Source: Macrocystis pyrifera (Eukaryota > Sar > Phaeophyceae > Laminariales > Laminariaceae). Taken from it: DNA of 64,000 nucleotides. Position 1 is the stretch's first letter. Every line of letters starts with the position of its first letter. Position numbers and translations under genes: made by a program. The DNA lies in contig JASSKH010000026.1 of NCBI GenBank assembly GCA_031763025.1, forward strand, positions 2,632,221 through 2,696,220, written 5' to 3'. Positions 20,517 through 30,612 of this stretch are shown here, piece by piece. The notes beneath the pieces were generated by a model. The model was not told where the DNA came from. It made no database searches and worked only from the letters and a program-made list of their open reading frames with translations.

Positions 20517-21171
20517 TAAAAAGGGTCGAGTTTAAAGGTAGAATGGATCCGAAATCGCAAGCAATGGATGACCGCAGAAGAGAATCACCAAGCCTTGTTA
20601 TAGGGCGGGGTGGCTTCAAATCGCAAGCAGAGGCAGTGGTTGGCGGGTCGAAAGTGAATGTTGCCGAACTCGGGGGTTCGCACGGAAGCACCGGGGTATT
20701 CGAACAACAGCCGGGCGGGCCGGCCCCGCGGCTTGAAAATGGGAGAGAGGGGTCGGGGTAATACGTACTACAGGTGAAACCGACTACAGATAACCCTTCC
20801 TTGCATCACGGAGCGCCGAATTGCAACCGACGAGCAGTTGAAAAATCTCTCGTCCCAATGGATGATATCGGCTCTTCTTCAGGTGGACATACAATGGTCG
20901 ACACGCTGGAATTCCGAAAAGTATCATGCTCCATCTCGCCGAGGGACGCGCGCATACAAAACAAGACAAAACGTCAAGGACATGACGTAGGGGAACAGAA
21001 TGCGGTACCAGGTATATTGCAGGGAGAGGTGTAAAAGTCGTAAAATACCGTGCTCGCTGGATGCTGGCCAAAGCTCCAAACACGAGAATCGAAAACATAA
21101 AACTTGTACGTTTGTAGAGCCAAGGTCGAGTCGAACATTCTCGGTGTCCTTATCTACACTATTACGGGGGA
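20517..21171. other. Unassigned single-copy-looking DNA
   Basis: No repeat, RNA or convincing exon recognised. Open frames of 70-100 codons occur on both strands but show no family signature or splice pattern I trust. Confidence 0.4.
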
Positions 21172-21266
21172 CCGTAGTAAATAGGACCAAATATTGTTAG
21201 TAAAAACAGGTAAATATATGGTTTTTTATATAAACCATGGGTCCTGTTAACTATGGACCCCCGTAA
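21172..21266. mobile_element. M1 MITE
   Basis: 95 bp, TTACGGGGGACCGTAGTAAA to AACTATGGACCCCCGTAA, flanked by TA on both sides. Confidence 0.9.
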
Positions 21267-21759
21267 TAGTGGCAAGCAAGGCCCTGGCCACGTGCTGTTA
21301 ATAGGCACGAACGAAGAACCAGGCAGGTTACAAGCAGTAGTATATAAGCTCGCTTCCACCACCGGGCGCCACAAAAAAAAAAACGGTGCTCAGTGCAACG
21401 TTGAAATCAACTATACGGGGGGCACAGCAAGAAGGGCTGACACACTGCTGTATGTAGCTCTGCCGCTGTAGCAGATTGTTCACTGCTTGTCTGATGTGAT
21501 ACGAAAATAATCACTGCTGTATGACTATCATACTGGCGTACCAGGTACTAACTGTATGTAGTACAGCAGCTGTAGTACTGCAAAATCAGGTGTTCAGAAA
21601 CTTTGTTGCTGTAAAATCTCGCGTCGCCGAGCGCAACAGAAAAATCACTGCTGTCAGGTCCAACCGAACAACTAACTGTACGATACTGCTGCTGCTTTAC
21701 GATAGAACAGCAGTACTCGTTGGACTTGGGGTGCTAGAAGCAATAACATCTCACTGCTA

Positions 21760-21868
21760 TTACGGGGGTCCATAGTTGACAGGACCTACAGTATAAATAA
21801 AAACGTATATATTTACCTGTTCTTACTAACAATACGAATTTGGTTCTATTTACTACGGTCCTCCGTAA
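21760..21868. mobile_element. M1 MITE
   Basis: TTACGGGGGTCCATAGTTGA to TACGGTCCTCCGTAA, flanked by TA. Confidence 0.9.
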
Positions 21869-22077
21869 TAGCTGGCGAAAGCTTGTTGCACCTCTGGTGC
21901 GACAAAAATAATCTGCGAGCGGGTGCGAGGCGGGCCAAGCGCGGTTACTGCTAAAATAGAATAACAGCGTTCGGCGCAGGTACCACAAGCAGAGGGAGGG
22001 GGAAACGCGAGGGCCGAATACCCGTGGGTTCTATCTCGACCAACATCGAGATCAGCACCTACTGGTGTAGCTAACTA

Positions 22078-22182
22078 TTACGGGGGTCCATAGTTAATAG
22101 GACCTATGGTGTACATAAAAACCTATATATTTACCCATTTTTGCTAACAATATTTGGTCCTATTTACCATGGTCCCCCGTAA
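22078..22182. mobile_element. M1 MITE
   Basis: TTACGGGGGTCCATAGTTAA to CATGGTCCCCCGTAA, flanked by TA. Confidence 0.9.
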
Positions 22183-22269
22183 TACCAGGTATCGACCTCT
22201 ATACTACCTGGTACTCGTTTGAGAATATATACCAGTGGTATGTCCATATTGTTCGGTAGACATTGGAGC

Positions 22270-22997
22270 ATGTTGGCCTTTTGCGCGTCCTGCGTCTAAA
22301 AGAGACTTGAGTCGATGACTGTAAAAAAACAGTAGAAACTTCAACATTTCGGACGTCATACACCCGAGACAGGCTCGGCCGGCTACCACCAGGCCGCACC
22401 CCGAATGGAACCGGACGCCCGGGGTTCCGTGCTGGGGCTATAGCGTTTTTGTCGCTGTGTTTGAGCTTGCCTCGTGCTGCGGGGTCGAACCAGCGCAAGC
22501 GTGGGTGAAAGGACAGCAGTGTGTCTACAGCATTATCTCTGTTGGTACGAGCTGTGACTGCTGTACAGAGTAAGTATCGGGGCAACAACTGCTGCCGATG
22601 AAAAAACAGCAGCGTCAAGTAAACTCGTTATCAACATCACAGCCGGCAGGCGGAAAAGCAGGGAAGACCTGGAGAGCACGAAAATCTTCCGCGTCGCGCG
22701 GACCAGCAGAGGCTGCACTATTAATAGTCGCATCGCGCGGCGCTACGGAAGGATGGCGGCTATATATCGCACTTTCGAAAACAGTCGCCAGAGACATCAA
22801 AATGATCTGCAGCGACCCAGAACCAAAATTAGGAAGCTACCACTTTTGTATGAGTTGTTTGCTTGCTCGGATGCCTTCTGAACGAAGGGGCGAGAGGCGT
22901 TCATCAGTCAGGGAGGCGACAACGCCTGCCAGGTAGATGAACACTTGCTACGAAATCATAAGGCCGCGACAGGGAAGAGGAGATACCGTACCACCTT
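22270..22997 (+). mobile_element. T2 LTR-like element, degraded copy
   Basis: Collinear with the internal part and right LTR of the 29059-30217 element: GACGTCATACACCCGAGACA, CTTGCCTCGTGCTGCGGGGT, GAAAAAACAGCAGCGTCA, GCCTTCTGAACGAAGGGGCG, GACAACGCCTGCCAGG and a CATAAGGCCGCGACAGGG end. The terminal CATAACA is lost (GTACCAC). Confidence 0.6.
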
Positions 22998-23007
22998 CCC
23001 AAGGAGG

Positions 23008-23348
23008 CCGGCGTCCCCGGTGGCTTGGTAGGTGGTCCGCGTGCCTGTCAAGATCAATTTCGTGGGTTCAAGTCCCACCGAGTGCATGCTCATAGGGACT
23101 TTTTCTTGCATAAAAACATTGATAAGCGGAAAGCGCGAAAGCGTGAGTTGGCTACATTCGATGAAAATCGACGAGCAGTGGGAATGCTGAACCCTATGCG
23201 CGACAACAAATAAAGGCACGTACCGGGGGGGAGAAGGGACGACACCTGTGACCACGGCTTGTCCAGAAGATCGTCGAGTGTAAAACCTCCTACGAGTGCG
23301 CTCGGAAGTAAAAGTGATGGATGAAAAAAAAAAAACAAAAAAAAAAAA
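23008..23348 (+). mobile_element. S1 SINE
   Basis: The best-preserved head: GGCGTCCCCGGTGGCTTGGT, GTGGGTTCAAGTCCCACC (paired T-arm with B box GGTTCAAGTCC), complete body and A-rich tail with one C (23323-23348). Confidence 0.9.
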
Positions 23349-23483
23349 GGACCGAGGACTGACCCGCGGGACATTCTTGTGTTTTGTTTTTGGCCGCCGA
23401 AAATATTTGGTCTGAGAGGTGAGTCCAAATTTGAGAAAAAATATATATAAAAAAAAAAAAAATCAGGCAGAAAAAAAAAGAAC

Positions 23484-23502
23484 CCCCCCCCCCCCCCCCC
23501 CC
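23484..23502. repeat. Poly-C tract
   Basis: C run of about 19 after an A-rich block (23449-23483). Confidence 0.9.
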
Positions 23503-23953
23503 GGTAGGTCAGGTCTTTGTGAAGAGGGGTGCAGAGACACATTTAAGCTGGTGAGACACAGGGATGTCGATGCTGGGTAGGGCACGCTTGCAGAACACGG
23601 TCTTCTCATCATTGCTCCTCATGCGAGTTGAGAGAGAGGGAGAGAGAGAGATAACTCAAGTGAGCGGGGTGGGCTTCGTCGGGCGCACTGCTCAGCCCAG
23701 ACGTTGACCAAAACTAACCTCACCTGTATGCAGATACAGTCTAACGGGGACGTTGTCATAAAGACGATTCCCAAACGTGTGACAGAATGTTCTCTACGGG
23801 CACGTCGTCATGCAGAAAATTCCCAAACTTGGAACAGAATATTCTGCTCAAAACGGGGGTGTCTGAACTGGCTCTTTCGCGCCAAAAAAAAAAGGCATTC
23901 AGGCACAAGGAGATGGGCACGCCACAGGCGAGAAACATTGAGATAGGTAACTA
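23503..23953. other. Unassigned DNA
   Basis: A short GA microsatellite (23632-23650) is the only structure noticed. No exon or element recognised. Confidence 0.4.
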
Positions 23954-24060
23954 TTACGGGGGACCATAGTAAATAGGACCAAATATTGTTAGTAAAAATA
24001 GGTAAATGTACAGTATTTTATATGTACCATAGGTCCTATTAACTATGGACCCCCCCGTAA
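23954..24060. mobile_element. M1 MITE
   Basis: TTACGGGGGACCATAGTAAA to ACTATGGACCCCCCCGTAA, flanked by TA. Confidence 0.9.
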
Positions 24061-24160
24061 TATACAACAAGGCAAGTGTCTGAAACATGTCAACACGTGC
24101 CTGAAACATGCCTATGCATTCAAGGCAAGTAAATGCCTGAGACGTGCCTTGAACCTGATG
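24061..24160 (+). repeat. Short tandem repeat CCTGAAACATG(C)
   Basis: GTGTCTGAAACATGTC, GTGCCTGAAACATGCC and ATGCCTGAGACGTGCC recur three times over about 100 bp with AAGGCAAGT spacers. Confidence 0.6.
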
Positions 24161-24310
24161 AGCCCGCGGAGGCACATCCCACACTAATTTTCAAGTAGTC
24201 AAGGGTTTCAGGCATATATGCCTACCTCGCTCAACACGCCAGTAACACGTTGAGAACCGCACACTTGCGTTGTTGGAGACGACCCACTTGACGACCTGCC
24301 TGGAACAATT

Positions 24311-24482
24311 TGCGGAGGACCATAGTAAATAGCACCTGCGGTACGCACAAGAACCAATATAATATTTCCCTATTTTTACTAACAAAATTTACTACGGTCC
24401 CCCGTACAATATTTGGTCCTATTAACTATGGTCCCCCGTAATAAATTACGGGGGACCATAGTTATTACGGGGGACCATAGTT
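24311..24482. mobile_element. Cluster of M1 MITE fragments
   Basis: One shortened copy (about 24311-24407) is followed by a right half and then two bare left termini (ATTACGGGGGACCATAG twice, 24445-24481). Consistent with nested or abortive insertion and deletion. Confidence 0.75.
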
Positions 24483-24487
24483 GTTGT

Positions 24488-24899
24488 TGTTGTTTTCTTC
24501 ACATTAAACCGTTCTTTCTACGCGTCGACATCCAGCACAACCAGTGTCCGTGCCGATTCTTCAAACCTAGAGAGATACAAATTCTGTGGTCACAAAGCTA
24601 CGCCACAGAGATACTACGTTGCCACGTATGTAATGCAATGCCATGTCATCATACTGCGTACGACAGGCACGACATACACATTCCATGACCTAGAGAAACA
24701 AAAACGAAACAAAGAGAAAAAACAAAAACAAAAACAAAGACAATTCGAAAGAGAAAAGAAACAAAAAAAGAAACTAAAATATACCTGGTATATGTATATA
24801 CTTCAGTATAGCAGCAAACCATCGTACCCCCACGTAGGGGACGTGGCAGACACTTGAAAAGAACGAGCTGGAAAAAAAAAGAAAAAGAAGAAAACACCA
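24488..24899 (+). repeat. Family B repeat, complete
   Basis: TTCTTCACATTAAACCGTTC, GTCGACATCCAGCACAACC, CACAAAGCTACGCCACAGAG, ATGCAATGCCATGTCATC and GACATACACATTCCATG, then an A/C/G tail (24700-24775). A distal segment GGGGACGTGGCAGACACTTG with a second A-rich run also exists in the 14.3 kb copy. Confidence 0.75.
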
Positions 24900-24900
24900 C

Positions 24901-25236
24901 TTTTTTTTTTTTTTTTTTTTTTAATCATCACTTTTACTTTCCAGCCCACTCGTAGGAGGTTTTACCCTCGACGATCTTCTGGACAAGCCGTGGTCACAGG
25001 TGTCATCCCTTCGCCCCCCCGGTACGTGCCTTTAGTTTTTATCGCGCGTAGGGTTCAGCATTCCCACTGCTCGTCGATTTTCATCGAATGTAGCGAACTC
25101 ACGCTTTCGCGCTTTCCGCTTATCAATTTTTTATGCAAGAAAAAGTCCCTATGAGCATGCACTCGGTGAGACTCGAACTCACGAAATTGATCTTGACAGG
25201 CTCGCGGACCATCTACCAAGCCACCGGGGACGTTGG
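24901..25236 (-). mobile_element. S1 SINE
   Basis: Minus-strand copy, 22-base T run (A tail) and head ending CCGGGGACGTTGG. Placed directly at the A-rich end of a family B repeat. Confidence 0.9.
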
Positions 25237-25312
25237 TAGTCGTCAACAGAGTAAGACTAAGAACCAAGGTAAAAATAACAGTCAAACCAAACAAAGCACA
25301 AGGCATGCTCCA

Positions 25313-25740
25313 GGTAGCGGCAGCAGTTTATGGTACGAGTAGCACAGCCAGGGTCTCCCTGCTGGCCCGCCTGGTACCTTGCTACCCTGTCTGCCACCAT
25401 CGTCCAGCGTTCGTCAACTATGCCCGGCCCCTCGGCGTCAGACAGTACGCAACAAGCAGAGCAGGCTCGTCATCCACCCACGCCACACGACTCCTTCAAT
25501 AAGGCTTATCAATCGGAGAAAGGAAGAGAAATGAAAATCACATAGGGTCACCGCAAAGAAGACAATAAAATGAAATAAAAATAAACAAAAACAACAGGAA
25601 GACAAAGGAAGACCACGTTCGAACCAGCTGCACCAGTTGGTGGTACGAGTAGTATAGGCATGTTCTACTTCTTAGTCTGCCCGGTACCTGGCTACCCTAT
25701 CTGCCATCTCCTTCCTACTTTCGTCCACTGCAGTTTCCCT
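25313..25740. repeat. Direct repeat pair next to a LINE 3-prime end
   Basis: A block of about 100 bp (GGTACGAGTAG...GCC.GGTACCT.GCTACCCT.TCTGCCA...TCGTC) is present at 25330-25430 and 25638-25740, the latter being the end of the LINE remnant. Confidence 0.6.
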
Positions 25741-26356
25741 GCTACTCCTCTTCCCCCCCCTCTCCGCATTCCCTTGGTCGGGTTTTCTGCTACTCCTCTT
25801 GTTGCCCCTCCTCCCCCCATTCCCTTGGACACCACCCACGGCGGATGCGCGGCGCTGCCTGCTCAGCTCAGCCTCAGCCTCGTGCCACCTCACCATGAAC
25901 CGTTCGGCTGCTTCCAGGATCCCCCGGTACCACTTCCCCGCCTTTTTTGCAGCAGTGGGCCACAGTGCGGTCTCAACTCCAAACACCAAGGGAGCTAGTT
26001 CCGTTGACCCTTCGGTGGCGCGGAACTCCCTAAGGTCTTCGACTACGCATCTATGCCAAGTCTTAACCTGTCCGCCAGGTCTCGGGTTCTCCCCACCAGC
26101 AATCGTCCCGAACATCACCCGGCTGGGTAATCGATCCTTGCTTTGCCGTGCCACCCCCCCCCCGCGAAGAAGAGACGCCGTTTGCGGATGGTCGTTTCGA
26201 TGCTCTCGCAACGTGTCATCTTGAGGGCCTTCGCGTACGAGAGGGTGGCATGGTCAGTACGAAGTCGGCGTTGGAAGCCAATGGCTCGCAACAGGACTTG
26301 GTGGTGAGCCGTTCGAAGCTTGGCAAAGTGTTCCGCTCTGAGGGTCCACGTCACAC
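25672..26356 (-). pseudogene. Non-LTR retrotransposon (LINE) reverse transcriptase C-terminal remnant
   Basis: The minus strand encodes YGCVTWTLRAEHFAKLRT, a hallmark of the segment just after the catalytic domain of LINE reverse transcriptases (YG-x2-TW-x3...L), followed by LLRAIGF, LSYAKALKMTRCESIETT and RKRRLFFAG. After a frameshift near 26150 it continues with VARQSKDRLPSR and PGGQVKTWHRCVVEDLREF, a pattern common to LINE ORF2 C-termini. The upstream part, including the catalytic YADD box, is missing because an M1 element truncates it at about 26357. Inactive 5-prime truncated copy. Confidence 0.8.
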
Positions 26357-26452
26357 ACCCGTAGTAAATAGGACCAAATATTGAGAGTAAAAATAGGTAA
26401 AAAAATAAGTTTTTGTGTGTACCGCAGGTCCTATTTGCTATGCCCCCCCGTA
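26357..26452. mobile_element. M1 MITE, left end eroded
   Basis: Begins within CCCGTAGTAAATAGGACC and ends GCTATGCCCCCCCGTAG. Abuts the LINE remnant. Confidence 0.75.
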
Positions 26453-26517
26453 GATACTTGTAGTACGGATACCATACCTCCATCATCCATCCTTCATCTG
26501 GTGTTGCACGTCTCTAG

Positions 26518-26621
26518 TACGGGGGACCATAGTAATTAGGACCGAATATTGTTACTAAAAACAGGTAAACATATAGTTTTTTGTCTGTACCGTAGGTCCT
26601 ATTTACTGTGACCCCCCGTAA
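26518..26621. mobile_element. M1 MITE
   Basis: TACGGGGGACCATAGTAATT to TACTGTGACCCCCCGTAA. Inside the inverted repeat. Confidence 0.85.
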
Positions 26622-26695
26622 CTATGTGCGTATTGCGTAATAATGTCTCCCCAAAAAAAACGCGGGTGTGACATTTTGAAGGAAAAAGCATACTA

Positions 26696-26877
26696 TTACG
26701 GGGGGCCATAGTAAATAGGACCTACGGTACACACAAAAACCTACGTGTTCACCTATCCTTACTAACAACATATGGTCCGTCCTATCTACTAATTTTTTTT
26801 TTTTTTTTTTTTTTTTATATCCGTTACTTTTACTATTTTTTTATTTATTTATTTTATTTTATTTTTTCCCCGTAATA
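26696..26877. mobile_element. M1 MITE interrupted by a T-rich SINE-tail fragment
   Basis: The left part TTACGGGGGGCCATAGTAAA...ATCTACTA is followed by a T run and CCGTTACTTTTAC (26791-26832), which resembles the T-run-plus-ATCACTTTTAC end of S1, then a TTTATTTATT run and the right end CCCCGTAA. Confidence 0.65.
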
Positions 26878-27069
26878 GAGACGTACAACACCACATGAAT
26901 ATTGGATGGTGGAGGTATGGTATCCGTACTACAAGTATCTTTTCACCAGAATAGTGTACGGAGCTACGCAATATTCATCGAGCCCCGACTATCACGCAAG
27001 GTCTGCCGGGATCTACCTCATTCTGTACGTGCTCGTGAAACGAGCACCATCGAACGATTATTCGTTCCA

Positions 27070-27480
27070 TTCATTTTTATTTTTTTATTGACACTTTTAC
27101 TTTCCAGCCCCGACTCGTAGCAGGTTCTCCCCTCAGCGATCTTCTGGACAAGGCCTGGTCACAGGTGTCGTCCGTCCTTTCCCTCCCCCCCGGTATGTGC
27201 CTATTTTTATCGCGCATAGGATTCAGTATTCCCACTGCTCGTCGATTTTCATCGAATGTTGCGAACTCACGCTCTCGCGCTTTCCGCTATTTAATCACAA
27301 CTGGGCCAGCAAGTGCTGACAGTACACAGCTCCTGGCAGTACGTATCTCCTGGCTGGGGGAGCTGATCAATTTTCATGCAAGACAAAGTCCCTACGAGAA
27401 TGCACTCGGTGAGACTCGAACCCACGAAATTGATCTCAGGAGGTACGCGGACCACCTACCAAGCCACCGAGGACGCCGGC
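27070..27480 (-). mobile_element. S1 SINE with a 75 bp internal insertion
   Basis: T-rich tail 27073-27090, standard body, then about 75 bp (about 27292-27366, starting TTTAATCACAACTGGGCC) not present in other copies, then the tRNA-like head to CCGAGGACGCCGGC at 27480. Confidence 0.85.
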
Positions 27481-27640
27481 TGATACGATCATTCGTCATC
27501 GTGTACGACTTGAAAATATACACTTCAGCACATGCTTTGTGCTTCGCGTACCGAATACATGCATGGAACAGCAGCCGCTCCCTGAAAACATACACCACCT
27601 GGTATAATATACATAAAACAAAACGACGTTTGATTCGCAG

Positions 27641-27737
27641 TTAACCCCTATAGTACCGCAGTCCCGATTTGGGGACAAACCACTCTAATTCCAAGTGATT
27701 TGTCCCCAAAATGGGACTGCGGTACTGAAAGGGTTAA
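27641..27737. mobile_element. M2 MITE (piggyBac-like), intact
   Basis: 97 bp with perfect TTAA at both ends. TTAACCCCTATAGTACCGCA at the left and TGCGGTACTGAAAGGGTTAA at the right, with GATTTGGGGACAAACCA / TTGTCCCCAAAATGGGAC inner arms. TTAA targets and CCC termini are typical of the piggyBac superfamily. Confidence 0.8.
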
Positions 27738-28465
27738 AAATATTGTTCGTGTTCGTAGACACAAACCAACAACTTGAAATCCAACTTGTGCGTGCGTGGG
27801 CGAGCAAATTCTTAAGCCCGCGGGTTGAGTGCTGCCCTATCGCCCTTCAACGATGTCATCGGTCGAATCATCGGACACTAAAACCACAAGCAAGCACCAC
27901 CCATAGCATTGAAGGCCCGTTGCCTAGCCTCTACATCGTGCCGGATGTTAGCCGGGGGGGCGCAGAGTCTGTGTTATCAGAAAACGCCAAGCAAGAGTGT
28001 CGTCCTACGTCCACCAATAGTGCTCCAGCACTCCACGGCACACTTCGACTGGTTTTGACCGTTGACCCCTCTACCGCAACCTACGGAGCGTTTTAACCCG
28101 CATATCCGTTGGCGGTTTCGCTTTCATCGTCGTCGCATTCGCTGTCCTCGCCGCGGCTACTTCCCGACCTGTAGTCAATCTCGAAGGCCAGCCTAGCACT
28201 AGGGCTGTACGCTGTGGGTCGGTTGTCGGTTGTCTGTTGGCTATGGGCCGTAAAAATAAATCCCCTTTCCTCAAATTTTGGGAGTTCCCACCTAACAACG
28301 GTGTTATTTTTTTAGTGCCTTTTCATTCGTTTGGACCCGCCTTGCCTTGCCTCGCGGAAGATAGGCAAGATCGGCACGAAAATGACGATCAGACACGCTG
28401 TTTCAGAAAAGGTCACTCAGGCATTTTTTCAGGCATGCCTTCAAGGCCAGGGCCTAGCTCCACTG
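27738..28465. other. Unassigned DNA
   Basis: No element or exon recognised with confidence. The longest plus frame (27695-28096) overlaps the M2 element and has no family signature. Confidence 0.35.
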
Positions 28466-28625
28466 AATATTCCAAAGCGCTACGCATAACCAGATAAGAT
28501 TCGCCCGCAGATATATTTCTAAAACGCTACGTGCAACCATATAAGATTCGTCTACAGGTAAACCTGGTAGTCCCAAAGCGCTATGTGCAACCATATAACG
28601 TTCACATACGGGTATATACGCTCCT
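28466..28625 (+). repeat. Short tandem repeat (50-60 bp units)
   Basis: Three units with CCAAAGCGCTA(C/T)G.GCAACCATATAA.(A/G)TTC, near 28471, 28519 and 28572. Confidence 0.65.
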
Positions 28626-28659
28626 ATACGACGATGGATGTGTTCCTCCATCACATACA

Positions 28660-29058
28660 TGTTCGTAAGTTTTTTGTTTCTTTCGTCGTTTCCTCCTTTT
28701 TTCTCTTCTTTCTTCTTTCAGTTCTCTTCGTGTGTTTCTTTTTTCTTTTTCCTTTTCTTTTTTCGAGTGTACATATAAGAGCATGGACATGTTCCTGGTG
28801 TTATTCAGTTGCAAGTGATACGGGATGGTATACCACAGCTGGTTAGCACCGTTTCCCTTGCGGACTGGTATGATCCAGTCGTGCGCACTATTTCGTACTT
28901 GTTTGTGATTCTCCCATCGAGATGAAATTTCATTACAGCCTGTTTTGTGACCACAGGCAGGTGTTTAGTGTAAGGCAGTACGGACCTGGGGACCGACTAC
29001 TGCTAGCAGGTTGATGCCTTTGGCTCTGCTCTGGTCACTCACACGAGTTGCTTGACGA
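28660..29058 (+). repeat. T2-associated repeat segment
   Basis: A T-rich block then GTGTACATATAAGAGCATGG...GATACGGGATGGTATACCAC...GCTCTGGTCACTCACACGAG. Most of it is present in inverse at 58510-59010, and its last 80 bp also precedes the right T2 LTR at 29970-30048. It is therefore T2 internal or flanking sequence. Confidence 0.65.
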
Positions 29059-30217
29059 TGTTAGAATTTATAAGCTCTTGTATTATTAATAGTTGCTGCT
29101 TGCCTCGCCAGATGTCTTCTGAACGAAGGGGCGAGGTGCTCACCAGAAAGGCAGGCGATGACGCCTGCCAGGTATGATAAGGGGACGATTGCTACAAACC
29201 ATAATGCCGCAGCAGGGGAGAGGGGATACCATAACACTAGCCCACCCTGAAGGGCCGTATATGCAGATTCATAGAAAACTCAGGCACGAACCAAACCAAT
29301 CCGGAGAATTCGGGGAATGGATCGAAGATGCGGCACTTGACAACCCACTCCCACACCTCTAACGTGCAAGGCCGTAGCCAACTACACGTGGATAATAGTT
29401 GGATTTTTAGCGTGACGGACATCATACACCCAAGAGAGGCTCGGACGGCTATCGTGCTGCGCCCAGGACGGAACCGGCTGCCCGGAGTGCCGTTCTGGGG
29501 CCAGCGCGCTTGTCGCTGTGTCCGGCCTTGCAGCGGGCTGCAGTCTCGATCGAACCAGCGGCAAGCATGGTGAAAGGAACGAGGGTCACCTGTTGCAAGC
29601 AGTGACCGAGGGGCTGCTGTGGCACTGCCAAAAACAGCAGCGGTGACACAGATGCTCGTGTTACCAACTAGCAAATAATCAGGCGGACCGGGAGAGTACG
29701 AAAAATCCCCTGCGCCGTGCGGACCAACAGCGCATGAACCTATAGCGGCTGTTGCATCAGTCTCACCGCGCGACGCGCTGGGGAAGCGGCGGATATCATA
29801 CTCTAGAACGCAATCGCCAAAAAGAGAACGCATCAATAAACAGCAAGAAGCCGAAAAAAACAGACTACAAGAGCGAAAAGTCAAATTTGTCAGCGGATAA
29901 AAAAAATCAGACCTCGAACTGGTGCCAAAAGCGTCCTGCCGACGACGCCAATGTTGAGTGTGAGGCAATATGGACCGAGGGACCGACTACTGCTAGCAGG
30001 TTGATGCCTTTAGCTCTGCTCTGGTCACTCACACGAGGTGATTGGCGATGTTAGAAATTATAAGCTATTTGTGTTAGTTGCTGTTTTCCTCGCCAGATGC
30101 CTTCTGAACGAAAGGTCGAGGTGCTCATCAGAAAAGCAGGCGATAACGCCTGTCAGGTCTGATGAGGGGACGCTACAAACCATAATGCCGCAACAGGGGA
30201 GATGAGATACCGTAACA
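29059..30217 (-). mobile_element. T2 small LTR element (non-autonomous)
   Basis: Two direct repeats, 29059-29236 and 30049-30217, both start TGTTAGAA and end TAACA and share GAACGAA(G/A)GG(G/T)CGAGGTGC and CATAATGCCGCA(G/A)CAGGGGAGA. The internal 812 bp has no recognisable pol gene. On the minus strand the bases just before the left LTR (GGGTGGGCTAG) look like a polypurine tract. No TGG-type primer site was seen next to either LTR, so the priming mode is unclear. Confidence 0.65.
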
Positions 30218-30612
30218 CAGGATATTAGGGAGGAAGTGAGCTAATGTGGGAACATCATCATCAAGGACTCAAAGGAGACGCGCGTGTGCAAAAATTCACG
30301 GTCTGACTCGTAAAATCTCCTTCATTCAACTTGAACAAGCCTTTACGCACTGTACTGCTGTCTATTCAATCAATCCTCAAGCATTAATGCCTCCAGTAGA
30401 GCCTACCATTTATTCGAGAACATGGTTGTCACACATTGTGTAGAAGACAAAGGGGGTACTGTATAAGGCTCACCAACAATGGGTGATTGGGTCTGTTTGC
30501 CTTTCAGTTTTGGGGTTAGGGTTATGGACAGGTAGCTCACCTCTTACCCTCAGTACAGTTCACAGTATGCGAGAAAATGTATGGTCTACTTCCTGCCTTA
30601 TTAAACGTTCTT
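30218..30612. other. Unassigned DNA
   Basis: No gene. A single GGGGTTAGGGTTATGG phrase at 30514-30529 resembles telomeric repeats but is not an array. Confidence 0.4.

Larger units (their letters stand above)
26453..26942. repeat. 65 bp inverted repeat enclosing two MITEs
   Basis: AGATACTTGTAGTACGGATA...GGTGTTGCACGTCTCTA at 26453-26516 is repeated in inverse at 26878-26942 (TAGAGACGTACAACACC...TATCCGTACTACAAGTATCT) with few mismatches. M1 copies at 26518-26621 and 26696-26877 lie between. Confidence 0.8.

Noticed and set aside
25799..26224. Plus-strand protein of 141 codons
   Set aside because: Antisense to the LINE reverse transcriptase remnant, which carries the recognisable motifs.
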